From Thermotoga sp. SG1 (GTDB taxonomy: Bacteria > Thermotogota > Thermotogae > Thermotogales > Thermotogaceae): DNA of 64,000 bases. Where the stretch lies: NCBI RefSeq assembly GCF_002865985.1, contig NZ_LNDD01000005.1, positions 1 through 64,000 on the forward strand, given 5' to 3'. The notes beneath the pieces were generated by a model that saw only the letters and a list, made by a program, of their open reading frames with translations, made no database searches and had not been told where the DNA came from. A program made the position numbers and the translations under genes. Below, one piece after another: positions 1-11,985 of the stretch (within the stretch, counting starts at the first letter, position 1; every line of letters starts with the position of its first letter).

Positions 1-259
1 AATTTGTGAAAACAAGAACTAGTTGATTTTCCCCTGAAACACCCCAAAATGGCCTGACCTAGGTTAGGGTAATTTATCTTTTGTTTTTGCTATGGTTTAG
101 GCTTTTCATTGACTATGCAATTATTCCATTTTTCCAAACAGTACTTGACTGACCCTTTCTGTGTGTTAGAATCACTTATGATGAAACACCCTCTCTATCT
201 TCTTATATACTCTTGCTTTCTGATATGTTCTGTGGTATAATTTCTTTGAAATCCAACGG
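1..259 (+). other. CRISPR left flank, probable leader
   Basis: AT-rich non-coding stretch directly before the first perfect repeat, with no convincing gene on either strand. It lies at the end opposite the degenerate repeats, which is where a leader is expected. It contains a sigma-A-type promoter (213-241) pointing into the array, a small palindrome ACCTAGGT at 57-64 and two copies of GAAACACCC (about 36 and 183). The leader call is inference from position and composition; the repeat sequence itself hints at the opposite orientation (see findings). Confidence 0.6.
213..241 (+). promoter_or_regulatory. Promoter reading into the CRISPR array
   Basis: TTGCTT (213-218), a 17-bp spacer, then a perfect TATAAT (236-241). 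Transcription would begin near 248, about a dozen bases before the first repeat at 260. The spacing and the perfect -10 make it one of the better promoters in the window; its role in making crRNA precursor is inference. Confidence 0.6.
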
Positions 260-2230
260 GTTTCAATACTTCCTTAGAGGTATGGAAACTTGCGTCTCTT
301 CGCAATTCCAATTTGATCATCGCAATCCCTCGTTTCAATACTTCCTTAGAGGTATGGAAACATGAATGAAGAATGTGTAGTGATACATGGAAACGGATTG
401 TTTCAATACTTCCTTAGAGGTATGGAAACTCATCGTGAAGTACGATTCTTACACCCGCTCGGAACAGTTTCAATACTTCCTTAGAGGTATGGAAACAATG
501 TTCTCCAGCAATACTCAAAATGCCAGATCGGGTTTCAATACTTCCTTAGAGGTATGGAAACCACAGCAGAACACAACAGAGAAAATACAAATCACAGGTT
601 TCAATACTTCCTTAGAGGTATGGAAACCGTGAAAGGTGTAAAATGAAAGATACAAAAAGGTAAGTTTCAATACTTCCTTAGAGGTATGGAAACAACTTCG
701 ACGACATATCTCGTATTGCTGATGTTCTTGAGTTTCAATACTTCCTTAGAGGTATGGAAACGTATACTGAAGGGGATGAGCTTGTAAAGAAAGGCTTGTT
801 TCAATACTTCCTTAGAGGTATGGAAACAAAGACGAAGAGACGGCTTTAAGCAGCTCTACCAGGTTTCAATACTTCCTTAGAGGTATGGAAACTGTGTCTG
901 TGCCGACAGGCGCTGTAAGAGCAAGCGTGTTTCAATACTTCCTTAGAGGTATGGAAACTTCTTCTTGTAACCTTCCTTTCTCGTTCCAACTTTCCGGTTT
1001 CAATACTTCCTTAGAGGTATGGAAACTATATAAACGGTGTTTCCTTGTACGTTTCTTCAACTGTTTCAATACTTCCTTAGAGGTATGGAAACCCGTTGAA
1101 TTGCCATAGCTGAACGTTGTATCTGATGGTTTCAATACTTCCTTAGAGGTATGGAAACTCACGATCGCTACATTCGTTCGGCTTTCCTTCCTTCGTTTCA
1201 ATACTTCCTTAGAGGTATGGAAACATCCGAATGCTTTTGCGAAACTAGTCTCTCGGTGGCTGTTTCAATACTTCCTTAGAGGTATGGAAACCCATGGAGG
1301 TGAAAACTTTCTGGGAACTCCTAGAGAGGTTTCAATACTTCCTTAGAGGTATGGAAACTGGGGAAGGTTTTTCACCAACTCCCACACCTCCTCTAGTTTC
1401 AATACTTCCTTAGAGGTATGGAAACCCTCCTAAAGCAATTTCGAGCCAGTTTCGCGGAAAACTGTTTCAATACTTCCTTAGAGGTATGGAAACTTTCTAC
1501 GTATTCTCCAGTTGAGAAACATTCCCAATTTTCAAGTTTCAATACTTCCTTAGAGGTATGGAAACATTCCTCCTGTGGGAGTTTGATACCAGAAAATTTC
1601 CCTCGCGTTTCAATACTTCCTTAGAGGTATGGAAACTAAGTCCCCTCTACGGGCATCATTGCGCTGTTCATGTTTCAATACTTCCTTAGAGGTATGGAAA
1701 CTATATACTATGGGCAATGTTACAAAAGTGTTAACAAGTTTCAATACTTCCTTAGAGGTATGGAAACACCCTTCCGTCATCGGACCACTTAAAATTTTTC
1801 CCTATGTTTCAATACTTCCTTAGAGGTATGGAAACTCGCTTTCAAGAACGAAGACTGCGCCTCATAGGGATGTTTCAATACTTCCTTAGAGGTATGGAAA
1901 CTCGTCCTCGACACCAACTACCTTCTCAGAAAGAACGTTTCAATACTTCCTTAGAGGTATGGAAACCAGCAACTTGGCGAGGTTGCAGTAAAACGTATCA
2001 GTGTTTCAATACTTCCTTAGAGGTATGGAAACAACGGGCGATTGAGGAGGAAATGAGATGATCGAATTGTTTCAATACTTCCTTAGAGGTATGGAAACAT
2101 GAACTCGCTTGAACGAGCGTAGACAAGGATCTCGGTTTCAATACTTCCTTAGAGGATATGGAAACTATTCGCTAGGTCTATCTGTTGAATTGCTTGGAAC
2201 GTTTTAACACTTCCTTTGATGTATAAAAAC
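260..2230. CRISPR. CRISPR array, 30 repeats and 29 spacers
   Basis: A 30-bp repeat beginning GTTTCAATACTTCC and ending GGTATGGAAAC recurs from 260 to 2230. The first 28 copies (260 to 2098) look identical. The 29th (2135-2165) has one extra A, and the 30th (2201-2230) has six mismatches, so the right end is the decayed, presumably old, end. Spacers are mostly 35-38 bp, with a few of 41-42 bp (290-331, 1494-1535, 1566-1606). No two spacers look alike. The repeat matches, from memory, the one found in several Thermotoga arrays. No cas gene lies in the window, so the array must rely on Cas proteins encoded elsewhere. Strand is left open because the repeat motif and the end degeneracy point in opposite directions. 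Confidence 0.97.
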
Positions 2231-2277
2231 GAGGTACAGACACTCAGAGATAAGCAAGGTATGAAAGCAAAAAACAA

Positions 2278-2301
2278 AAAGCGGGGAATGATCCCCGCTT
2301 T
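2278..2301 (-). terminator. Terminator of pyrBI, probably bidirectional
   Basis: A 10-bp perfect stem (AAAGCGGGGA / TCCCCGCTTT) with a 4-nt ATGA loop. Read on the minus strand it follows the pyrBI stop by about 20 bases and is followed by a T-rich run (TTTTTGTTTTTTG). On the plus strand it is followed by TGTTTGTTTTT, so it could also stop CRISPR transcripts before they run antisense into pyrBI. Confidence 0.85.
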
Positions 2302-2319
2302 GTTTGTTTTTAGAAGAGA

Positions 2320-3903
2320 TCAAATGCTCCATATTTCTTCGAACGAATGGGGAGTTTCACAATATTCGCAGACAAATCGGCCGTTTTCATCTCTCACGAA
2401 CGAGGGGGACACGTTCTCACCGTGTGCAGGATTTGTGATGCAGTTTTCGTTTTTGCATCGCAATTCTTCAAACCCGTATATGGTAGGCGGCAGTTTTATT
2501 CTGTACTTTTCCACAACGGAACTGTTCTTTATGATGTTCACGGTCGTGTTCGGAGAGATCGCTGCGAGTTTCTTTATCTCCTTTTTAGAAAGATATCGGT
2601 CGGGCAGACTGATGTATCCTTTGAAACTACCATCGCTCGACCTGAAGATACCATCTGCACTGTCCACATCGTAGAGTTTCAAAATCTTCCTTATTTTGAC
2701 GATCGTGGCGTAAATCTCCTCAGGCGTTTTTCCTTTGGCGATATGGTCTATCACGGTTCCATTTTCTATTGGTTTTATTCCTCTCTTTCCGTCTTTTTGA
2801 ACACCCTTTGTACCGTGCACAATAGGGGCTGGTATGATGAAATCTTCCTCCTTCTCCGGTGCTTTTTTCGACGTGTCGAAGGGAGCTTCGAGAGCCCCAC
2901 CGAACATGGAAAGAAGCACTATCCTCACCCAGTAACCGTTTCTTGCCTGCGTTTCCCAGCCGTTCAAAGGAAGAGAGTCAAGAAAGTTCGGTATGGTCGG
3001 ATACAGCTTGTGCCGTGGAAGTGGATGGTAGAACTTCACACCTTCTGGTAGTTTCTCGAGAAATTCTTTTTTGAACGTAACGGCTTCGCGCAAAAGATGA
3101 ACCTTCTCAAGGATGTCTTCACCCATTCGTTCGAGTTGAAGCCGTGTGAAGTACCACATCTTTGCCACATCTTTCTGACTCAAATACTCTTCGATCGAAG
3201 AAAAGATTCTGACCTCAAAACCGTTTTTTTTCATTTTCTCGATGTAGTGTTCGGGCATCATGAGTTCTTCAGGAGCCACAAGATCCACCCTCACGTTTTT
3301 GAAGATCTTCAACCCGTTCACCTTTGAGTGGACCGTTCTTCCATGGAGCAGATCCCCAACGAGTGCCAGGTGTATGTAAGAGTTGTCGAAGTTGTTCTGT
3401 TCTAAAAATGTGTACTCGTCCAGAAGTTCCTGTGTGGGATGCTCGTGTTTTCCGTCCCCTGCGTTGATGAAAGATGGTATCTCTATGCCGTTTCTGAGAG
3501 CAAACTCAGAGATCCTTCTTTCAAGGAGCCTGCAGACTCCCTCGAGTCTTGTTCTTACCACGAATATGGAGTAGTCACTGTATCCTGTGAGCATGGCGAA
3601 GGTATCGGTGTAACTTTCCTGTTTGTTGAATGAGGAGTGTTCAGAATCGAAGATGTTCACCTTCACGTTCGGTCCGGCATGGAACTTGGCGGCGTTTATG
3701 AAAGACTCTTTTGTTCTGGTGCTTGGCTCGACGAAAACGATGTATATACCAACATTTCTCTTTCTTATCCTGAAATCTGACACATCCTCTCCACTGTACC
3801 ATCGCTTTTTCAATTCCCTGGTTTTCTCGTAGAGAAACATCTGCTCTTCCACACTCAGATCTTCTATAACGGCGAGTGTTCTGCCGAGAAAATCCCTCTT
3901 CAA
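2320..3903 (-). CDS. pyrBI: Aspartate carbamoyltransferase, fused PyrB-PyrI
   Basis: Condenses carbamoyl phosphate and aspartate in pyrimidine synthesis. The N-terminal two thirds is the catalytic chain, with the carbamoyl-phosphate motif PSTRTKESF, the HPTQELLDEY loop and YHPLPRHK. The C-terminal part is the regulatory chain: GTVIDHIAKG opens it, and two cysteine pairs (RCKNENC and CEYC in the last 46 residues) form the expected zinc site. Catalytic and regulatory chains are separate in E. coli but are known to be fused in Thermotoga. The longest frame opens at GTG 3912, but that GTG lies inside the SD AGGGGAGGTG; TTG 3903 sits 8 nt after GGAGG and is preferred, giving 527 residues. It is the last gene of the minus run, separated from the reductase gene only by a terminator. 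Confidence 0.95.
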   Translation of the reverse strand: MKRDFLGRTLAVIEDLSVEEQMFLYEKTRELKKRWYSGEDVSDFRIRKRNVGIYIVFVEPSTRTKESFINAAKFHAGPNVKVNIFDSEHSSFNKQESYTDTFAMLTGYSDYSIFVVRTRLEGVCRLLERRISEFALRNGIEIPSFINAGDGKHEHPTQELLDEYTFLEQNNFDNSYIHLALVGDLLHGRTVHSKVNGLKIFKNVRVDLVAPEELMMPEHYIEKMKKNGFEVRIFSSIEEYLSQKDVAKMWYFTRLQLERMGEDILEKVHLLREAVTFKKEFLEKLPEGVKFYHPLPRHKLYPTIPNFLDSLPLNGWETQARNGYWVRIVLLSMFGGALEAPFDTSKKAPEKEEDFIIPAPIVHGTKGVQKDGKRGIKPIENGTVIDHIAKGKTPEEIYATIVKIRKILKLYDVDSADGIFRSSDGSFKGYISLPDRYLSKKEIKKLAAISPNTTVNIIKNSSVVEKYRIKLPPTIYGFEELRCKNENCITNPAHGENVSPSFVRDENGRFVCEYCETPHSFEEIWSI

Positions 3904-3937
3904 CTTCAGCACCTCCCCTTGATAAAAAAACTCGCAC

Positions 3938-6664
<2,727 letters not shown>

Positions 6665-6668
<4 letters not shown>

Positions 6669-7297
6669 AGTTTTCTCCCTCCATTGTTGATGAAGAATAT
6701 CCTGTCGCACACACTCTTTATGTCTTCCTCTATGTGTGAAGAAACAATTATCGTGATGCCTTCTTCTTTCAACCTTTTCAGCAACTCTCTCACAACGGTT
6801 GCAGATTCCACATCCAGTCCACTGGTGGGTTCATCGAGAATCACAAGTTCGGGCTCACCAAGAAGAGCAACCGCTATTGCCAGCCTCTGTTTTATTCCCT
6901 TCGAAGCGTTCTGGACGATAGTGTTCAAAAAGGGTTCCAGCATGAGATCTGATATCAACGAATCTTTCAATTTAACACCCTTGAGTTGAGAAAAGAACAT
7001 AAGGTTCTCGTAAACGGAGAGTTCCTCCAAGAGTGAGGGAAACTCCGGAACGAAGGCTATCTTTTTGCGGACGCTCTTGAGATCCTTGGGAACATCTTTT
7101 CCAAAGAGAATCAGTCTTCCCTCGTCTGGTTTTAAGATGGTCGCCAGGATCTTTAAAAGAGTTGTCTTACCAGCCGAATTCTTTCCAACGACACCGAGGG
7201 ACTCTCCTTTTTTCACGTGAAGGGAAACACCTTCCAGTATCTGCTTTTTGCCGTAAGATTTTCTGATATTCTCCGCGATGACAGGTTCAACTATAAT
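6665..7297 (-). CDS. ABC transporter ATP-binding protein, non-canonical start
   Basis: ATPase subunit of an ABC transporter: Walker A GKNSAGKTT, signature ASKGIKQRL, Walker B VILDEPTSGLD and H-loop SSHIEED, ending about residue 210. The first ATG/GTG/TTG in frame is GTG 7216, but that would remove the first strands and the A-loop tyrosine (KSYGKKQIL), which are clearly encoded upstream. Upstream to the in-frame stop at 7415-7417 there is no ATG, GTG or TTG. ATT 7297 and ATA 7294 follow GGAGAT by 3-8 nt and are the best start candidates. No permease is adjacent, so the substrate is unknown. It overlaps the HEAT-like gene end by a few bases and nfnA by 4. Confidence 0.8.
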
Positions 7298-7911
7298 CCC
7301 ATCTCCTTTCTTTCGTTTTCGTCTATGAGTGAGGCAAGTTCTGGCTTCTTGTACAATATCATCTCCACTGCCTTTCTGAAGAACTCTTTTTGATCTTCAG
7401 AAAATTCGTTGCTTTTCAGAGACCTCAGGAGTATCTTCAAAGACTTTTCGTTTGGTATGTGTGCCAGAACCATGGCCACCTGTTCGCAGAGTTCTTTTCT
7501 GTAGGAATCTTCGAACATGAGGTACTCCAGTTCCGGCAGGAACACCTCTCCCTCACCTATCTTTGCCAATGCTTCGTATATCACAAGCAAGGCCTCTTCT
7601 GAGTCGTATTTTTCCATGAGTTCGTAGAGGATGTTTTTCATTCTCTTTTCTCCCAGATCTCCAAGGATATCCACTATGTACAGGTTCGTGATGTCGTTCT
7701 TCTCAAAGCCCTTCTCTCTTCTTTTCTGTATTTCGTTGAAAAGAAATTCCCTCGCTTTGTCTCCGAATCTATAGAACACCTCCGCGACGATCTCTTTCAC
7801 CTCTGGATCCTCGTCTTCCAGTAGTTCTATTAGTTTTGGAAAAGCCTCTTCACCTTTTTCTTTGATGATCCTCTCTATCAGTTCTTCTTTTTTTCTTCTT
7901 TCCTCATTCAT
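7291..7911 (-). CDS. HEAT-repeat-like helical protein
   Basis: A 206-residue, highly charged, all-helical protein with repeated helix pairs containing phrases such as LIELLEDEDPEVKEIVAEVFYRFG and LLVIYEALAKIGEGEV, typical of HEAT/PBS-lyase-like repeats that act as protein-binding scaffolds. No catalytic motif is visible. ATG 7911 overlaps the sbcC stop region (AATGAATGA), so it is coupled to sbcC; a TTG at 7923 is possible. Its place directly after the Mre11-Rad50 genes suggests a link to DNA repair, but that is only context. Confidence 0.75.
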   Translation of the reverse strand: MNEERRKKEELIERIIKEKGEEAFPKLIELLEDEDPEVKEIVAEVFYRFGDKAREFLFNEIQKRREKGFEKNDITNLYIVDILGDLGEKRMKNILYELMEKYDSEEALLVIYEALAKIGEGEVFLPELEYLMFEDSYRKELCEQVAMVLAHIPNEKSLKILLRSLKSNEFSEDQKEFFRKAVEMILYKKPELASLIDENERKEMGL

Positions 7912-10465
7912 TTGACACAACAACCCCTTCCTCTATTCTCAATTTTCTTTCAAAGGCATTCGAAAATTCCCTGTCGTGCGTTATCAGAACGATCACCTTG
8001 TTCAGTTTCTTCAATTCTTTCAAAACAGAGGCAACTTTTGCCTTGTTTTCTGTGTCGAGACTTGAAAAGCCTTCGTCTATGAAAAACGCATCGAGCCTTC
8101 CGGAAGCAACTTCTGCCAGAGACATCGCAAGAGAGATCGCTATCAGAGAACTTTCTCCTCCAGAAAGTCCACTTGCCATTCTCTCTGTCCCTCTATCGTA
8201 TATAACAAATCCTTTGCCGGAAACAAAATCTATCTCGAATCGACCGTCTGTCAGCACTTCCAGATAGGAATTTGTTCGCTTCAGAACAGCTTCGAGTACC
8301 CTTTCTGTGAAGTACGAATAGAACTCGTCCTTTCGGAAAAGAAGTCGCTTCAAAAGTCCAAACTCTTCGAGTCTTTTTTTCAACTCGAGTAGTTTGCTTT
8401 CCAGTTCCTTTCTCTTTTCCTCTTTTGCCTTCACTTCCTCCAATATGTGCCGTATGATACCCTCTTCTCTGTTCAACTCGGAAAGTTTTTCTTTTATTTT
8501 CTCAAGATGATCCAGAATCTTTTTGTGTTCTTCCAGTATTTTCGGGCTCATACCCTTTTCTTTTTCGATGTCTTTTTCGAGAAGACGGATCTCTGTTTCA
8601 ACGGCTTTCAGTTTGTCTTCTGCGTTCTTTGGTTCTTCGTTCACCAGTATCCTGAACTCTTCAACGCTTAGGCCTGCGTCTTCTAATCTTTTCATAAAAT
8701 CTTCCTTCAGATGGGACAGTTCTGCCTTTGAATCTTCGAACTCTTTTCTTTTTGCCTCTATTTCATCCATGGTGTTTTTGATCTGATCATCTAATTGTTC
8801 GATCCTTGTTTTCTCCGAGGCTATCTTTTCTGAGAGAACTTTGCAGTTTTCTTCTAGCATTTCGACGGTTTTTCTTTTTTCTTTGATAGTTTTTTCCATT
8901 CCTTCTTTGTAGCCAAGTCGGTTGAGGTCTTCTTCCATCTTTTCTTTTTCTTTTTTCAGTTCACTCAGAATTTTTTCTCTGCTCATCAGAGATTCTTTTG
9001 TTTCCTCGATGGCCGATGAAAGATTTTTCTTTCTTTCTTCAAGGATCACAAGTTCGCTTTCCAGAGAAGACTTTCTCTTTTCTAGCTCTTCGAATTGTTC
9101 ACGATCGAAATCAACTCTTTTTGCCTCGCCGTGGTACTCTCCACCACATACCGGGCATGTGTCTCCATCCTTCAGTTGTGAGGCTATTTGATACACCAGC
9201 CATGCGAGGTGGTTCTTTTTCAACTCAGCAAGGCTCTTCTTTGTTTCTTCAAGAACTGTCTTTTTCTCTTCAACGATACTCTCAATGCGGAGAAGTTCTC
9301 TTTCCTTTTCTTCCAGATCTTTGTGAAGCTTTTTCACCTCTTCTTCTGCTTGCCTTATGGCTTCAAGCGTTCTGATCATCTTTTCCAGAATCGGTCGTGA
9401 TCTCTCCAGTATTCCCTCAGCCTCTTCCAACTCACGGCGAAGTTTCTTGGCCTGTTCTTTCTTGCGTGAAAGATCTTCTTTGTACAACAAAAGTCTTTTT
9501 GATGCGTTTTCTCTTTCTGTTTGAAGTTTTTTGAGGCGCTCTACATATTTGTTTATCTCATCGGAAATACGTTTTAGATTGCTTTCTCTGATGCGTAACT
9601 CTTCAAAGATGGGCTTGAGTTCCTTTGCCTTCTTTATTTTCCTTTCCTGTTTCACCTCTTCTTCCAGTTGCGTCTTTTCCTGAAGAAGTTCTTTCAGCCT
9701 TTTTTTCTTTTTCACTATCTCCTGGTATCGTTCAACAAGATTAGACAACCTTTTTTCTTCACTTCGAAGTTTTTCTTCTTCATCCAGAAGTCTTTTCTTC
9801 TCATTCAACAGATATGAGAGTTTTTTGTTCATATCTTCTAGTCTGTATTTGTCGAGGTAACTGATGATCTCCGAAAGAAGACTTTCGTAACCTGAGGTTT
9901 CCTGGTTCAGTTCGTTCATCTTTTTGTTGAGGGTGTCTTCCAGCCTTTTCAGAATGTCCTCGTCCAGGAAGACATCAGATATGATTCTTGATATCTCACC
10001 GGAAGTTGATTTTAGAAGTTCGTCGATCTTTCCCTGTGGGAGAAAGATCGTTTTCGTAAAGGTTCTGGAGTCCACCCCCAGGATCTCTTCGATTTTCTTT
10101 CTTACATCGTCCACCTTCACCGCCTGTCTTGCTTTCTTTCCTTCTTCGAGCACTTCAACGAGGACGGCAGAATGTTTCTTTCTTACACCAGATTCTATTT
10201 CTCTTAGGACTTCGTACCTTTTGCCTCCACGTTCAAAACGGAAGATCAACTGGGCCCTTCTTTCTGGAGATTCTGTGTTCACATAATCATAGACGTTTCT
10301 TCCGTACCTTATACCCTCTCCAAACAACGCAAAGGAAATGGCTTCGAATATCGAGGACTTTCCGGCCCCGTTTGGTCCCTCTATGATCGTGATACCTTTT
10401 TCGAAGTTTATATCCACGCTTTTCAAACCGAGAAAATTTTTGGCCACAAGCCTTTCAGGTCTCAT
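7904..10465 (-). CDS. sbcC: Rad50/SbcC-type SMC ATPase
   Basis: ATPase partner of the SbcD/Mre11 nuclease in double-strand-break end processing. Walker A GPNGAGKSSIFEA is near residue 32. Two very long coiled-coil arms follow, separated by the zinc hook CPVC near residue 433. The C-terminus carries the signature LSGGESSLIAIS, Walker B DAFFIDEGFSSLD and ITHDREF. 853 residues is full length. The start ATG lies within the last codons of sbcD (11-bp overlap) after the SD GAGGTGAAAGG. Confidence 0.95.
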   Translation of the reverse strand: MRPERLVAKNFLGLKSVDINFEKGITIIEGPNGAGKSSIFEAISFALFGEGIRYGRNVYDYVNTESPERRAQLIFRFERGGKRYEVLREIESGVRKKHSAVLVEVLEEGKKARQAVKVDDVRKKIEEILGVDSRTFTKTIFLPQGKIDELLKSTSGEISRIISDVFLDEDILKRLEDTLNKKMNELNQETSGYESLLSEIISYLDKYRLEDMNKKLSYLLNEKKRLLDEEEKLRSEEKRLSNLVERYQEIVKKKKRLKELLQEKTQLEEEVKQERKIKKAKELKPIFEELRIRESNLKRISDEINKYVERLKKLQTERENASKRLLLYKEDLSRKKEQAKKLRRELEEAEGILERSRPILEKMIRTLEAIRQAEEEVKKLHKDLEEKERELLRIESIVEEKKTVLEETKKSLAELKKNHLAWLVYQIASQLKDGDTCPVCGGEYHGEAKRVDFDREQFEELEKRKSSLESELVILEERKKNLSSAIEETKESLMSREKILSELKKEKEKMEEDLNRLGYKEGMEKTIKEKRKTVEMLEENCKVLSEKIASEKTRIEQLDDQIKNTMDEIEAKRKEFEDSKAELSHLKEDFMKRLEDAGLSVEEFRILVNEEPKNAEDKLKAVETEIRLLEKDIEKEKGMSPKILEEHKKILDHLEKIKEKLSELNREEGIIRHILEEVKAKEEKRKELESKLLELKKRLEEFGLLKRLLFRKDEFYSYFTERVLEAVLKRTNSYLEVLTDGRFEIDFVSGKGFVIYDRGTERMASGLSGGESSLIAISLAMSLAEVASGRLDAFFIDEGFSSLDTENKAKVASVLKELKKLNKVIVLITHDREFSNAFERKLRIEEGVVVSNE

Positions 10466-11606
10466 TCCCTTTCACCTCTTCGAGTAATTCCTCAAGGAGC
10501 TTTATGAGATTCTCATGATTTTCCACGCGGGTCTTCACGTATTCTTTGAAGAGTTCAAAAAAGTCCAGCTTTGATATCTCTTCCCTCACGTCATCCACAC
10601 CGCTTTGAAACACCTTTTCGATTCTTTTTTCTACCTTTACCACGTTGTCGATCTCACCCAGAAGTTCGTGAGCCATGTTGAGGGGATCTTCTTCGTAGGT
10701 GATCCTCACATAACCGGGAAAGGTCCGACAGAAATCTTTTATTTCCCTTCTGGCCGATGTGTCCAGCGTTCTGTAAAAGAGGGTTTTCAGGGGAAGCGGG
10801 TTGGTGTCGATCTTTCTGAATACAGGTTCGCTGCCTTTTTTCACGACCACAAGCACGGCACCTTTTTCATCCTTTTCCTCGCCGAAATCCAGCCTTATGG
10901 GAGATCCGGAGTAGATCATCAACGGTTGTTCCTGAACCACATGAAAACCATGTAAATGACCAAGAGCCACGTAGTCAGCAAAGAACGGTATGAGGTTTCG
11001 ATTTATCACGACTTCTCTTCCCTGTTCAGCACCCGCGTAAGGTTCCAGTCCTTCCACCGTGAAATGACCCACGAACACGGCAAAATCCTCTTTGCCCGCC
11101 TCTTTGAGCTTTGCCAGTTTTTTCTCAAGCCACTGCCTGAAATCCCTTCCTCTGGAGATTTTCGCCTCGAGATCCTCTGATTCCTCTGGATATGGGAAGG
11201 GAAGGATTCTTACTTTCTGGCCTCTTCCTGCAACAACGTCCACGGGTTCTGGATATCTCAAAAAAACAAGGTCATCCGATAGAACCTGAAGTAGGTCTCC
11301 AAACGCCGTCAAGCCGCGCCAGTCGTGGTTGCCCAGAAGTACCACAACCGGTGCGATTTTCAGCATCTTCTTCAGAACTTCCATGACATCTTTTATCGCA
11401 AGAACACCAGGATTCGATCTGTTGTGAAGCAGATCCCCCGCCACCAGGAAGAGATCCACACCTTCTTTCCTTGCTTCTTCAATCACCCTATCCAGTGCTT
11501 CATTTATTTCGGCTCTGCGGTCCCTGGGTTTTGAACTGCTCCAGGAAGTGAGACCAAAATGCCAGTCTGCGGTGTGGAGGAGTTTCAGTTCTTCCAACTC
11601 AATCAC
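10455..11606 (-). CDS. sbcD: Mre11/SbcD-type exonuclease
   Basis: Metallophosphoesterase nuclease that forms the Mre11-Rad50 complex. Metal-binding motifs appear in order: [29 protein letters not shown] and GHLHGFH. About 380 residues, as expected. GTG 11606 abuts its SD (GGAGG directly before it), while TTG 11597 is 9 nt away; either is possible and the difference is three residues. It overlaps the preceding small membrane protein gene by 8 bp. Confidence 0.94.
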   Translation of the reverse strand: MIELEELKLLHTADWHFGLTSWSSSKPRDRRAEINEALDRVIEEARKEGVDLFLVAGDLLHNRSNPGVLAIKDVMEVLKKMLKIAPVVVLLGNHDWRGLTAFGDLLQVLSDDLVFLRYPEPVDVVAGRGQKVRILPFPYPEESEDLEAKISRGRDFRQWLEKKLAKLKEAGKEDFAVFVGHFTVEGLEPYAGAEQGREVVINRNLIPFFADYVALGHLHGFHVVQEQPLMIYSGSPIRLDFGEEKDEKGAVLVVVKKGSEPVFRKIDTNPLPLKTLFYRTLDTSARREIKDFCRTFPGYVRITYEEDPLNMAHELLGEIDNVVKVEKRIEKVFQSGVDDVREEISKLDFFELFKEYVKTRVENHENLIKLLEELLEEVKGNET

Positions 11607-11985
11607 CCTCCAGTTTTTTCTTGCACTCTTCTACGTAAAAATCTGCTATTTTCTTGATCTCCTCGTTTTCTGTCAGATTCGACGCTTTTTCGAACAGAGC
11701 AAGAGCCTCTCCATAATTGGCAAGTTTGTACAGATCCTTTGCCTCTGCAAGAAGGGATCGTGCTTTTTTCTCTCTCAGAAGGTCCATTCCCTCTATTTTC
11801 AGTCCCTCTTTTTCGACGTAATCGGCGAATTTTTCGTAATCGGAGAATATGTAGAGTTCGTAAGCCTTCACCAGTTTTTCGGTGTACTCAACCTTTTCGT
11901 TGAGTGTCCTGTAAGAAAAGTACGTGATGGTGAAAAGAAGTGCAAATACCGTCAAAACGACCACGTAGAACACGTCTTTTTTCAC
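11599..11985 (-). CDS. Small membrane-anchored helical protein
   Basis: 128 residues. One hydrophobic segment near residues 5-23 ([19 protein letters not shown]) anchors the N-terminus. The rest is helical, and the segment [24 protein letters not shown] looks like a TPR-type helix pair. It is probably a bitopic membrane protein with a soluble helical domain. GTG 11985 overlaps the lon stop (GTGA). No function can be assigned; it is wedged between a protease gene and a repair nuclease gene. Confidence 0.8.
   Translation of the reverse strand: MKKDVFYVVVLTVFALLFTITYFSYRTLNEKVEYTEKLVKAYELYIFSDYEKFADYVEKEGLKIEGMDLLREKKARSLLAEAKDLYKLANYGEALALFEKASNLTENEEIKKIADFYVEECKKKLEGD

Noticed and set aside
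387-2061. Open frames across the CRISPR array encoding repeated FNTSLEVWK or SFHTSKEVLK segments
   Set aside because: They are the 30-bp repeat read in frame; spacers give unrelated residues and no SD precedes them.
1-2320. Cas genes accompanying the array
   Set aside because: No coding sequence with Cas motifs is present on either side; pyrBI follows directly.
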